Shown here piece after piece: positions 1-7,840 of a DNA stretch of 64,000 nucleotides. The position numbers and the translations under genes were made by a program. The notes under the pieces are model-generated. The model worked only from the letters and a program-made list of their open reading frames with translations. It did no database searches and was not told the DNA's origin. Origin of the DNA: Lachnospiraceae bacterium UBA935 (GTDB lineage Bacteria; Bacillota; Clostridia; Lachnospirales; Lachnospiraceae); NCBI GenBank assembly GCA_002293525.1, contig DBDJ01000039.1, positions 1 through 64,000 on the forward strand, read 5' to 3'. The stretch's first letter is position 1. Every line of letters begins with the position of its first letter.

Positions 1-705
1 ATTTGGTGTCTCTGTGTGGCATTCCCATCTTGAAACGGATGGATCGTAGTTAACGCATGATGAAAAAAAAGCAGCCCTGATTATTACATGTACTTGTTCT
101 TTTACCATTCTGTCATAAATTTGAATCAGATTATCCATTTCAGAACTTACTTGTAGGGGGGGGCAATATCTAAAAACAGTCCCATCATGATGACGCAAAG
201 GATTATTTTCCTGCCGTTTGTATTCTCCTTTCAATTAAGGAGTTTTTATTATTTCACCCAAGGAAGTAATAGCATCAGTAGTTTCCTGACTACGTGTAAT
301 CACACCGTGGAGCTCCTTAATATAACTTGTTGAGATTGATCGTTCATTCTTTATAAAACTAAATATTCCATCAATTGCTTTGTATTGGTCGCGAATTAAC
401 GCATAAACTTTTTCGGAATTATCTATATCTTCATGTTGTAAAAAGTTACTATTGATACCATCTTTCAATAATGTTATGGTTACACCTGATTCATCAACAT
501 CGTAAAGACGCTCAATAATTCCTGTCTCGACGGAATGTTCATATTTTAATTTCTTTACAAATTCTGCATATTCTCCTTCGTCTTTATTTAATTTCACTCT
601 ATACTCGTTCCATGACGGTGCAATACGATCAAATGCGGCAGTGTTAGCATTCCCCCACAAGTTCTTATCATAAAAAATTGGCTTCCATATGTTCACTTCT
701 GACAT
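1..705 (-). pseudogene. Fic/DOC family AMPylase-type gene, broken, running off the window edge
   Basis: Reading leftward from the ATG at 705 (preceded by a TGAGGTATTAAT leader) gives 156 intact residues with the look of a Fic N-terminal region, ending in a segment like IKELHGVITRSQETTD. A TAA at 235-237 stops the frame. The same frame resumes at once (NNPLRH, DGTVFRYCPPLQ) as in the Fic core. Just before the active site a run of eight A at 63-70 shifts the frame. The next frame then reads TTIHPFQDGN, the start of the Fic motif HPFxxGNGR, followed by a non-matching AT instead of GR. At least two lesions therefore separate the parts. Fic proteins transfer AMP or related groups to target proteins; this copy is unlikely to be active. 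The window starts inside the gene, so its 3' end is unseen. Confidence 0.8.
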
Positions 706-910
706 ATTAATACCTCACTAATACCTTCGATTTCAACTTCACCTAATTGATCATGTTAAACTTAATAACAATATTACTCATATCATGAAATCAAAATAAA
801 GTAATAATACTACATTTATTATTATATTATAGCAGGGTAAAAACTAATTTTAAAGATATTGTTCCAAAATATATCGACATCATATTAATTTTCCCACCAT
901 ATACAGCATT
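706..910. other. AT-rich intergenic stretch
   Basis: About 200 bases between the divergent-looking ends of the broken Fic gene and azlD. It is very AT-rich with runs such as ATTATTATATTATAG near 820-833, and I see no gene, convincing terminator hairpin or RNA gene in it. It probably holds the promoter of the Fic gene on the minus strand. Confidence 0.4.
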
Positions 911-1234
911 TTAATACATGCCGATATAGGAAAACAGCAGCTCCCACAAAAAAACAGTTACACAGGCTACCGCCGAAACCAGAAACAAGCTTCCGCGCCT
1001 CAAAGCAATCAGTACTGCCGCCACAAACCCGGCGATCCCTGATCCGATATTTTTTGTTGCCGTCAAAATCGCCGGAAAAGTCATGACTGCCAATGTCACA
1101 TAAGGGACATAATACAGAAACGACCTCATTGTTTTATTTTTTATTTCTTTCCTGATCAGCGTTAAGGGCAGGGCACGGATCAGATAGGTCACCGCTGCCA
1201 TAACTAAGATGTATATATAAATGTTATTCCGCAC
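911..1234 (-). CDS. azlD: AzlD-type small subunit of branched-chain amino-acid exporter
   Basis: A 107-residue, four-helix membrane protein with the AzlD signature pattern (AAVTYLIRALPLTLI near residues 13-28, then a hydrophobic repeat with Y-V-P-Y-V-T-L-A-V-M-T-F-P). AzlD works with AzlC in the LIV-E export family. The start is a GTG preceded by AAAGGAGG. It overlaps the 3' end of azlC by 11 bases, so the two are translated together. Confidence 0.85.
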   Translation of the reverse strand: MRNNIYIYILVMAAVTYLIRALPLTLIRKEIKNKTMRSFLYYVPYVTLAVMTFPAILTATKNIGSGIAGFVAAVLIALRRGSLFLVSAVACVTVFLWELLFSYIGMY

Positions 1235-1979
1235 CGCAATCCTCCTTTCGTCTCGAGTCTAGTTCTGGATCTGGTTCCAGATCCGGTACCGGAAACAGGA
1301 TAGCAGCGGCCCCGGCAATGATTACTGTCAGGATAATGATCCGAAATCCCGACGAGACTTCCCTGAGAATCGGCAAGACGGTAAACAGCAGGCTACAGAG
1401 CATAGAAATGGCAATCAGTCCCGCAAAAAATCTGCTGCCCTTGGCTTTCGGGATGATGATCGCAAGAAACATTCCATATAAAGCAACACCAAACGCACTT
1501 AATATCCCTGTCGGCAAGGCATGACCGGTCGCTACACCGACCAAGGTCCCGCCGCCCCATCCTAAAGCGGCAAATGACATCGCCCCATAACTGTAATAAG
1601 GATGGAGTTTTCCTTCCGCCGCTGATGAGAGACCGAAAATCTCATCAGTAATCGTGCCTGCCAGTAACAAACGGTGATAAAAAGGCAGCTTATCGTCCAG
1701 CTTCTGACTTAACGCACATGACATGAGAAAATAGCGGATATTAACCACTAGCTGCGTCACTGCCACTTCCAGATAGGCCGCACCCATACCGATCAGCCCG
1801 ATCGCCGCAAACTGTCCTGCCGACGTATAATTGACCACCGACATCAATGTCGCTTGAAAAGCCGACAAACCGACTTTTTTCGCTGCAATACCAAGTGTAA
1901 AGGAAACGGCAAAATACCCTAGAAATACTGGAAATCCATCTTTAAATCCGCGTCCGAACCAAATCCATTTATCCTTCAT
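1224..1979 (-). CDS. azlC: AzlC-type large subunit of branched-chain amino-acid exporter
   Basis: A 251-residue polytopic membrane protein. The N-terminal part (GFKDGFPVFLGYFAVSFTLG, residues 11-30) and the NYTSAGQFAAIGLIG segment are typical of AzlC. The C-terminus is hydrophilic with many charged residues. The pair AzlC-AzlD exports branched-chain amino acids and their analogues (family knowledge). The leader contains the 12-mer ATAAAGGTGCGG twice in tandem, so two Shine-Dalgarno-like AAAGGTG copies lie before the ATG; the nearer one is well placed. The operon is the first intact one in the window and reads away from the LysR gene. Confidence 0.85.
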   Translation of the reverse strand: MKDKWIWFGRGFKDGFPVFLGYFAVSFTLGIAAKKVGLSAFQATLMSVVNYTSAGQFAAIGLIGMGAAYLEVAVTQLVVNIRYFLMSCALSQKLDDKLPFYHRLLLAGTITDEIFGLSSAAEGKLHPYYSYGAMSFAALGWGGGTLVGVATGHALPTGILSAFGVALYGMFLAIIIPKAKGSRFFAGLIAISMLCSLLFTVLPILREVSSGFRIIILTVIIAGAAAILFPVPDLEPDPELDSRRKEDCGAE

Positions 1980-2181
1980 TTTATATCCGCACCTTTATCC
2001 GCACCTTTATCTCACCTTTAATACCTTGATCTGAACTGATGTTAGGGGTTTTCATTCAGCACAATCTATGCTATATTCATAACAACAAATGTTGTGATCA
2101 ACCAGTAATACCTTCCTGCCACAATGTAAGCAGAGCAAGAGTCTTTCACAATAATAAAAAAGTAAAGGAAAGAATGAACAA

Positions 2182-2403
2182 ATGAAAAAAACACCAAAAC
2201 AAATTGCTGCCATAATAGGTATCGTTTTATTGGTTTCCCTCTATGTCGCTACGCTTATCGTGGCCATCCTGGATTTCCCGGGCAAGGGTCACCTGTTTGC
2301 CGCCTGTCTGTATGCCACTATCGGATTGCCCATCATTATATGGCTCACCATCTGGTCCTTAGGCAAGTTGAAAAAGAAAGAAGATAACAGCGAGGACACC
2401 TGA
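2182..2403 (+). CDS. Small two-helix membrane protein, function unknown
   Basis: A 73-residue protein with two predicted membrane helices (about residues 8-30 and 36-62) and a charged tail rich in K, E and D. It is preceded by AAAGGAAAG at a suitable distance from the ATG. I recall similar short proteins in Lachnospiraceae but know no function. It points toward the LysR gene, with the short repeat array at 2421-2510 between them. A palindrome ACAAC-AAAT-GTTGT near 2088 lies in its upstream region and could be an operator. Confidence 0.6.
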   Translation: MKKTPKQIAAIIGIVLLVSLYVATLIVAILDFPGKGHLFAACLYATIGLPIIIWLTIWSLGKLKKKEDNSEDT

Positions 2404-2420
2404 ATTTTTCTGGCTTTATT

Positions 2421-2510
2421 TACTTGCATTTCATTTTCAGCAATCATTTACTGCATTTCATTTTCAGCAATCATTACTGCATTTCATTTCTGTAATCATT
2501 TACTGCATTT
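2421..2510. repeat. Three and a half tandem copies of a 26-28 bp unit
   Basis: The unit TACTGCATTTCATTTTCAGC, followed by AATCAT, is repeated at 2421, 2449 and 2475, with a partial copy at 2501. The last copies run into the stop codon of the LysR gene. The sequence lies between two convergent genes. No strong hairpin is visible, so a terminator role is not shown; slipped-strand duplication is the simplest origin. Confidence 0.75.
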
Positions 2511-3393
2511 CTCTGCCCAATACTTTTAAGAAATTCTCCGCCGCCACCGAAAGCAGGTTCTCTGTGTGGGTAACCACGCAGAACTGTCGCTTCGGTATGA
2601 TCTTGTTAAATCGAAGTTCAAACAGTTTCCCCGAATCCAGGTCTTGTTGCGCGAAGTCCTTCATGACACTGCCGACCCCCAGATTACGCAGGGCAAACTG
2701 GACGATGATCCCGCTGTTGGCCAGCTCAAACTCCGGGCTGATTGCCACTCCGTTTTTCTTCAGGTAATCATCCATAAAACTTCTCGTGCTGGTATTCCTC
2801 TCCAAAGTAATTAGCGGAAGCTTCTCCAGCTCCTGTAAATCCAGCATCCTGTTTTTATACTGCATGAACTTTCTTCCCGCAACGAAAACATCTTCTATTT
2901 CCTTCACTTCCGCCACTTTCATATGACGCTTCTTTTCAAACGGGCTGCTCACAATGCCAAAATCAATGCTTCCGTTCTCTAAGAGCATCAGTGTTTCCGG
3001 CGTCGGCCCATTGCTGACCTGTACTTTGATCTGCGGATATTTTTCATGGTAGCTTTCTAAATATGGCAACAGGTAAAACTGCAGGGTCATATCGCTAGCC
3101 CCGATCCGCAGTTCGCCGAGTTCAAGATCCAGCATCTTTCTAAGCTGCTGCTCCCCCAGTTCAATCCGTTCATATCCCTTGACCACATATTCATGTAAGA
3201 GGGTTCCTTCCTTCGTTAAACGAACCCCCTTCGACACCCGAGAAAACAGCTTGACTCCCAGATTGGTTTCCAGCTGTTTTACCGCCTGGCTTACGGCCGG
3301 CTGCGAAATTGCCAGTTTTTCTGCCGCAACCGTCAGGCTCCCGCATTGCGCCACATAATAAAACACCTTATAATATTCCAGGTTTCCGACCAT
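2500..3393 (-). CDS. LysR family transcriptional regulator
   Basis: A 297-residue regulator of usual LysR length. The N-terminal winged helix-turn-helix is clear (YKVFYYVAQCGSLTVAAEKL, then SQPAVSQAVKQLETNLGVKL, residues 8-50), followed by a two-lobed effector domain from about residue 90. The ATG is preceded by GGAGCAGCC. It lies 30 bases downstream of the metal-transport lipoprotein gene on the same strand, so it may be co-transcribed. Its effector and targets cannot be read from the sequence. The divergent gene usual for LysR regulators is not present; the only plus-strand neighbour converges on it. Confidence 0.85.
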   Translation of the reverse strand: MVGNLEYYKVFYYVAQCGSLTVAAEKLAISQPAVSQAVKQLETNLGVKLFSRVSKGVRLTKEGTLLHEYVVKGYERIELGEQQLRKMLDLELGELRIGASDMTLQFYLLPYLESYHEKYPQIKVQVSNGPTPETLMLLENGSIDFGIVSSPFEKKRHMKVAEVKEIEDVFVAGRKFMQYKNRMLDLQELEKLPLITLERNTSTRSFMDDYLKKNGVAISPEFELANSGIIVQFALRNLGVGSVMKDFAQQDLDSGKLFELRFNKIIPKRQFCVVTHTENLLSVAAENFLKVLGREMQ

Positions 3394-3423
3394 CTGGCTG
3401 CTCCTTACTGCATAACAAACAGG

Positions 3424-3960
3424 CTAACCTTCAATCACCGACATTTCATCTACTTCCAGATAGTAATAGGTATACTCTAGTTCGTCATAGCTGCCGAACA
3501 CGCCGGCCACTTCGATTTCCTCATCCACCGAAGGATAATCCTGCGGATAGACCAAGTCTCCGGGCAGTTTAAACTCAATCCCCTGCTGACAGCAGGCCGC
3601 GGCATCTTCAATCAGCACATAATGATAATTCAGGCCCGTCATATCGTAAAATGACGTTCTGTAAGGACCGCGCATCCGGATCGTCTTACCGACATAGTCA
3701 TCCGGGTTAGTCGTGATGTTATATACCTCGGCATAAACCATGGTACTGCTGAGTGCAGTCAGGTCGATATCAACATCTGCTGACGCAGCACTTTCCCCGC
3801 TGACGCTGCTTTCCTTACTCGCGCTTACCTCACTTGCCCTTTCCTTACTTGCACTTTCCTTACTGGCGCTGTCATTGCTTTCAGGTGCGGTTCCTGCACA
3901 TCCGGCAGTCCATACTAAAAACAACATAGATAATACTAACAGCAACCCTTTTTTTCTCAT
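3424..3960 (-). CDS. Lipoprotein with OB-fold-like domain, last gene of the metal-uptake operon
   Basis: The start is set at the ATG preceded by AAAGGAGGAAAAT; a longer frame to 4017 has no ribosome site and overlaps the permease gene. The 178-residue product has a lipoprotein signal (hydrophobic run ending WTAGC) and a Ser/Ala/Lys/Glu linker with repeated ASKES units. The domain that follows contains GKTIRMRGPYRTSF, ACCQQGIEFKLPG and EEIEVAGVFGSY. That pattern of short strands and the CC pair recalls the OB-fold domain of YcgQ/DUF1980-type proteins, which sit in Zur-controlled operons in Bacillus (comparison from memory). It begins 38 bases after the permease stop. A role as surface metal chaperone is inference. 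Confidence 0.65.
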   Translation of the reverse strand: MRKKGLLLVLSMLFLVWTAGCAGTAPESNDSASKESASKERASEVSASKESSVSGESAASADVDIDLTALSSTMVYAEVYNITTNPDDYVGKTIRMRGPYRTSFYDMTGLNYHYVLIEDAAACCQQGIEFKLPGDLVYPQDYPSVDEEIEVAGVFGSYDELEYTYYYLEVDEMSVIEG

Positions 3961-3997
3961 ATTTTCCTCCTTTCCGTATTGCGCCAAGCGGCGCCGA

Positions 3998-4897
3998 CTA
4001 ACGTCTGAGACCGACAAAAAAGCCGATCACGCTAAAAATAGCAAACCCGAAAATATAGACAGCGACAATCGTGGGACCAACCGGAGTGCCCACCAAGATC
4101 GCAATCAGCATCCCTGCCGTTGCCGATATGACCGACACAGCTGCCGAACAGAAAATCACTGCCTTGAAACTCCTAAAAACACGCATGGCCGACAACGCCG
4201 GAAAGATCACAAGCGCCGAGATCAAAAGCGATCCCACCATATTCATCCCTAAAACAACAATGATGGCAATGATCACCGCCACAACCAGGTTGTATCTTTT
4301 GGCATTGGTTCCGGTTGCTGTCGCAAAGTTTTCATCAAAGGTAACTGCAAATATTTTATGATATAATATAAAAAATATTACAATCACGGCAATCGACAAA
4401 ATTACACACAGCCATACTTCATTCGATGTCAGTGTCAGGATCGACAAGGAACCGAACAGCGTCGAACAGACATCGCCGGCCACATTGGTTGACTGGGGAC
4501 TTATGTTCATCACCAGATAGCCGATTGCCAATGTCCCGACCGAGATCATCGCTGTCGCGGCATCTCCCTTGATCTTACTGTTCTGTCCGGTTCTAAGCAG
4601 CAAAACCGCACATATAACCGTAACCGGCAGCACCAGCCAGAATTCATTGGTCAGTTTCACCGCCGTTGCCACCGCCGTTGCTCCGAAAGCAACATGGGAA
4701 AGCCCGTCTCCGATAAACGAGAACCGTTTCAATACCAACGTGACCCCCAGCAGCGCCGAGCAAAAAGCAATGAAAATGCCGACCACCAGTGCATAACGGA
4801 CATTTACAAACTCAAAATACTCAGCTAACTTATTCATGATATCAGCAATCGATAAATTCGGCAAATTCTCCCAAAACGTACCCGTTCCTGCCGTCAT
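3998..4897 (-). CDS. znuB: Metal ABC transporter permease (ZnuB/AdcB type)
   Basis: A 299-residue integral membrane permease of the ABC-3 family, with about eight to nine helices and the family's HVAFGATAV segment (SHVAFGA near residue 70). It forms the channel for a divalent metal together with the ATPase and the lipoprotein upstream. The chosen ATG at 4897 has GGGGAGGTG eight bases upstream and overlaps the stop of the ATPase gene as ATGA, indicating coupled translation. A further ATG at 4915 lies inside the ATPase gene without a site of its own. Confidence 0.88.
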   Translation of the reverse strand: MTAGTGTFWENLPNLSIADIMNKLAEYFEFVNVRYALVVGIFIAFCSALLGVTLVLKRFSFIGDGLSHVAFGATAVATAVKLTNEFWLVLPVTVICAVLLLRTGQNSKIKGDAATAMISVGTLAIGYLVMNISPQSTNVAGDVCSTLFGSLSILTLTSNEVWLCVILSIAVIVIFFILYHKIFAVTFDENFATATGTNAKRYNLVVAVIIAIIVVLGMNMVGSLLISALVIFPALSAMRVFRSFKAVIFCSAAVSVISATAGMLIAILVGTPVGPTIVAVYIFGFAIFSVIGFFVGLRR

Positions 4898-5610
4898 ACC
4901 TTGGCACCTCCCCATCCGGCATATATCTTGCCTAGCTCGCTTTGCAGATATTGTTCGGTAATCCCGTAAAACAGCTGCTGCTGATTCCCGATATGCAGGA
5001 TATGCGAGGCATATTTTACCGCTGCCGCGATGTCATGAGATATCATCATTACGGTAATGCCGCTGCTCTGGTTCAGCATCGCAATAATATCATACATTTC
5101 TTTCGTCACTTTGGGATCAAGCCCTGCCACCGGCTCATCCAGCAGTAATAGCTTTCTGGTAGCACATAAAGCCCTGGCCAGCAGCACTCGCTGCTGCTGG
5201 CCGCCGGAGAGTTCCCGGTAACAGCGCTTCGCCAGATCCCTGATCCCCAGTTTTTCCATGTTTTCATCGGCCATGTCTTTTTGTGCCCTGTTGTAATATG
5301 GCCGCATCCCGCATCCGTTCAGACAGCCGGAACGAACCACTTCTCGCACGGATGCGGGAAAATCCTTCTGCACCTCAGTCTGTTGCGGCAAATAACCGAT
5401 TTCTTCAGGTTTCAGGCCGTCACCGGTGACGACCTGTCCTGACATAGGGGCCTTTAATCTCAATATAGACTGCATCAACGTAGTTTTCCCGGAACCGTTC
5501 TCTCCGACCACGCACAGATAATCTCCGGCGCTGACCGTAAACGAAAGATTGGCGACTACTATTTTCCCTTCATAACCAAGGGTAATGTCCTGACAGGACA
5601 GCTGTGGCAT
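4894..5610 (-). CDS. znuC: Metal ABC transporter ATP-binding protein (ZnuC/AdcC type)
   Basis: A 238-residue ABC ATPase. Walker A is GENGSGKTTLMQ (about residues 37-48), the Q-loop is in GYLPQQ, the signature is LSGGQQQRVLLARAL and Walker B is LLLLDEPVAGLD, followed by the switch histidine in MMISHD. Length and motifs fit zinc/manganese importers. It begins about 65 bases after the stop of the binding-protein gene and overlaps the permease by four bases. Confidence 0.9.
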   Translation of the reverse strand: MPQLSCQDITLGYEGKIVVANLSFTVSAGDYLCVVGENGSGKTTLMQSILRLKAPMSGQVVTGDGLKPEEIGYLPQQTEVQKDFPASVREVVRSGCLNGCGMRPYYNRAQKDMADENMEKLGIRDLAKRCYRELSGGQQQRVLLARALCATRKLLLLDEPVAGLDPKVTKEMYDIIAMLNQSSGITVMMISHDIAAAVKYASHILHIGNQQQLFYGITEQYLQSELGKIYAGWGGAKV

Positions 5611-5675
5611 AATCTTCTCCTTATTGTAAGTTACTGTTCATTCTTAGTTAAAAACAATGATACATCAATATTTCC

Positions 5676-6881
5676 TCAATTATTAACTGCTTGCTTAATA
5701 ATATCCAGATTGTTTCCCATAATGGAAAGATACGTCATTCCTTCCCCCATATTTTGCGTAGTTATCGATTGCAGGGAATCCAGCACAAGGATATTCTGGT
5801 CTTTGGCAGTGCTGTTTTCGATGATGGTCCTGGCCAAGGCCTGATCCGTGCTTTCCGTCACGATAACATGGTTAAGCGCCAGTTCATCAAGCTTCCTCGA
5901 CAAAAAAACGATTGTCTCAAAGCTCGCCTCCGTTTCGGCAGAACAGCCGACAAATGCGGCATAGCAGTTCAAACCATAGTCATCAAACAGATAACGGTAA
6001 GGATGACGGTCCCCGATTAATAATGTCTTATTCGATGAAGCGCCTATTACTCCTTGATACTGCTCGTCTAACGATGACAGCTTCTCTACATACGCCAGCA
6101 CATTGCTTTCATATTGCTCCGCATGCTCTGTATCCAAAGCTGACAACACTTCCTCAATAACTAAGCAGAGCATTTCCGCGTTCTTAAGCGACATCCATAC
6201 ATGTTCGTCAAGTACCTCTTCATGATCCTCATGGGCTTCTTCGCCTTCGTGCGCTTCCTCATCTTCATGGACTTCCTCGTCTTCATGGGCTTCCTCGCCT
6301 TCATGCGCCTCTTCGTCTTCATGCGCCTCTTCGTCTTCGTGGGCTTCTTCACTGCCATGATCATGCCCGTCATCTTCCATTCCTTCAAGAATCTCTTCTG
6401 CTTTAGCGTTGTCTCCAAGAGATTCCAGCAGATTGATTGTCACCATATCAGGATTTGTCGCATCGCGAAGCACATCTTCCACCCATACATCGGATTCGCC
6501 GCCGGTATAGATAAGCAGATCGCAGCTTGATATTTTCACAATATCCTCTACCGTGGGCTGATAACTGTGGAGATCAGCCATACCATTCAGCAAAAGCGTC
6601 AGTTCCACGTCTTCAGCTCTGTCGCCCATAATCTCCCGCACCCAGTCATATTGCGGAAAAATCGTGCAGACAATACTTATCTTCTCTTCTTCCTGCTGAT
6701 TTGCCATCTCGCCATCCGCTTGTCCAAGCCCTGTCTGACCGTTATCAGCCTGTTCATTCCCTGCCGGTTGCTGTTCATTATCAACGGCAACATTACTCTG
6801 ACCGCAACCGGACACACTTACCAATAATAACACCGTAATTAACAATATATTTATCGTTTTATTTATCTTTTTACGCCTCAT
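5676..6881 (-). CDS. adcA: Metal-binding lipoprotein, zinc type with extended His/Asp/Glu loop
   Basis: A 401-residue cluster A-I solute-binding protein (ZnuA/AdcA/TroA group). The signal sequence ends VSVSGC with Cys26 as lipidation site. The fold starts at ISIVCTIFPQYDWVREI (69-85). Likely metal ligands are His105 (MADLHSY), His227 (LDEHVWM), the His of GDRHPY and the acidic C-terminal site. Between them, residues 173-222 form a long loop of HDHG followed by repeated EEAHED/EEAHEG units. Such His-rich loops mark zinc-specific members (family knowledge), but this one is unusually acidic and regular. GGAGG lies 10 bases before the ATG. Confidence 0.88.
   Translation of the reverse strand: MRRKKINKTINILLITVLLLVSVSGCGQSNVAVDNEQQPAGNEQADNGQTGLGQADGEMANQQEEEKISIVCTIFPQYDWVREIMGDRAEDVELTLLLNGMADLHSYQPTVEDIVKISSCDLLIYTGGESDVWVEDVLRDATNPDMVTINLLESLGDNAKAEEILEGMEDDGHDHGSEEAHEDEEAHEDEEAHEGEEAHEDEEVHEDEEAHEGEEAHEDHEEVLDEHVWMSLKNAEMLCLVIEEVLSALDTEHAEQYESNVLAYVEKLSSLDEQYQGVIGASSNKTLLIGDRHPYRYLFDDYGLNCYAAFVGCSAETEASFETIVFLSRKLDELALNHVIVTESTDQALARTIIENSTAKDQNILVLDSLQSITTQNMGEGMTYLSIMGNNLDIIKQAVNN
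6216..6350 (-). repeat. 18-bp tandem repeat coding the EEAHED loop of the metal-binding protein
   Basis: Within adcA, seven to eight copies of an 18-base unit encode EEAHED or EEAHEG hexapeptides (one copy reads EEVHED). The copies differ by single bases such as GAC/GGC, so expansion by slippage with some drift is likely. Copy number should vary between strains and would change loop length without frameshift. Confidence 0.85.
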
Positions 6882-6990
6882 ATTCTAAAAACCTCCGATT
6901 TTCATGACATCAAAAATAAGTTACCCCAAAACGCCCCTGATCAATGCCTGCAAGCATTTCACATACGGCACCATACTATCTTCCGGAGAT

Positions 6991-7332
6991 TCAACAGTCC
7001 ATGCGTATTTTCATATTTACAAGAGTCGGTACTGCCGTGCGGCAATATACGGCACTGATCACTGCCGCTGCCGATAACAATTGAATCAGCACAAACAATG
7101 TGCTGATAAGAGACGTACTGAATTGTCTTAACAAGCTTTCCGCATATTTGACCTGAGCACACGCAGTACAACTGCCGCCAAACCCACGATAATCATGCGC
7201 ATGTTCCCGATGCTTCACGACAAACGCTTCCGCTGTCAGGGCCGTCACTAAAAAGGCCGCCAAAAGAACAAGGGCCGCAAGCCTTTTTAACACCTTGATT
7301 CTTTTCAGGACATCTTGTGATTTACGCTCCAT
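6991..7332 (-). CDS. Small membrane protein at the head of the metal-uptake operon
   Basis: A 113-residue protein with AAGGAGAGCGC before its ATG. It has two membrane helices (about 19-37 and 71-93). The loop between them contains H-R-E-H-A-H-D and GGSCTACAQVKYAE, that is three His and a CxxC pair on the outer side. I recall short proteins of this type next to zinc transporters but no assigned function. It is the first gene after the promoter at 7397-7425 and is followed about 110 bases later by the binding-protein gene, so it belongs to the same unit. Metal sensing or delivery is inference from His/Cys content and position. Confidence 0.6.
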   Translation of the reverse strand: MERKSQDVLKRIKVLKRLAALVLLAAFLVTALTAEAFVVKHREHAHDYRGFGGSCTACAQVKYAESLLRQFSTSLISTLFVLIQLLSAAAVISAVYCRTAVPTLVNMKIRMDC

Positions 7333-7374
7333 GCGCTCTCCTTTTAGTTAATGATAATCTGCGGGTAAACGCGA

Positions 7375-7425
7375 ATAAGGCTTGCCTTATATATTGACAA
7401 TACTCTTATCCCCTTCTGGTGTCAA
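7375..7425 (-). promoter_or_regulatory. Promoter and palindromic operator of the metal-uptake operon
   Basis: On the minus strand TTGACA (7425-7420) is followed after 17 bases by TATTGT (7402-7397). Just downstream, over the expected start of transcription, lies the perfect palindrome ATAAGGC-TT-GCCTTAT (7375-7390). An operator in this place would block transcription. The AAGGC...GCCTT pattern is closer to DtxR/MntR-family boxes than to the Zur box of Bacillus, as far as I remember them. Confidence 0.6.
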
Positions 7426-7836
7426 GTATCCATAATCATTCCTGTTATAATTTCAGCAGAAAATGATTGACACAAAACACATATCATAAATAATAAATTC
7501 ATGCTCAATTAATTTAATGAAAATAAAAAGATATACAGTAAACTAAGAACCAGCTACAGACAATCAGAATGACTGATAAGAGAACTTATTCATCTATTAT
7601 ATTACAATTTCAAAAAAAGTCAACAACAAATCTAATCGAACGAATTTCGCTGCTGAAATTAAGGCCATTTACCGGTTCTTTACCCACCACTCCGCCAGCC
7701 AGAAGAGATGATTTTCATTTTTCTGTCTGGCTCCTTACAGGAGGTAGTTTTGTAGTGTCTCAGCTTAAGCTTTATTCTTAAATGTTCTTAAATATTCTTA
7801 AATATCCTTAATTGTCCGTAATGTTCTTAATTATTC
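7426..7836. other. Non-coding stretch between two minus-strand units
   Basis: I see no credible gene here; the one open frame at 7569-7781 has no ribosome site. The left part is AT-rich upstream DNA of the metal operon. A weak inverted repeat AGCCAGA...TCTGGCT (7697-7731) could end transcription from the 7837-9918 gene, although that gene's stop lies further right and no T-run follows the repeat. The right end is the short tandem repeat listed next. Confidence 0.45.
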
Positions 7837-7840
7837 TTAG
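7774..7840. repeat. Short tandem repeat of about 10 bases
   Basis: Six to seven imperfect copies of TTCTTAAATA/G (variants TCCTTAATTG, TTCTTAATTA) run from 7774 to the stop codon of the next gene. On the minus strand this gives repeated AAGAA blocks. It looks like a slippage-prone microsatellite; no function is evident. Confidence 0.7.

Noticed and set aside
6161..6418. Lys/Arg-rich minus-strand frame in adcA
   Set aside because: It is an out-of-frame reading of the His/Glu repeat.
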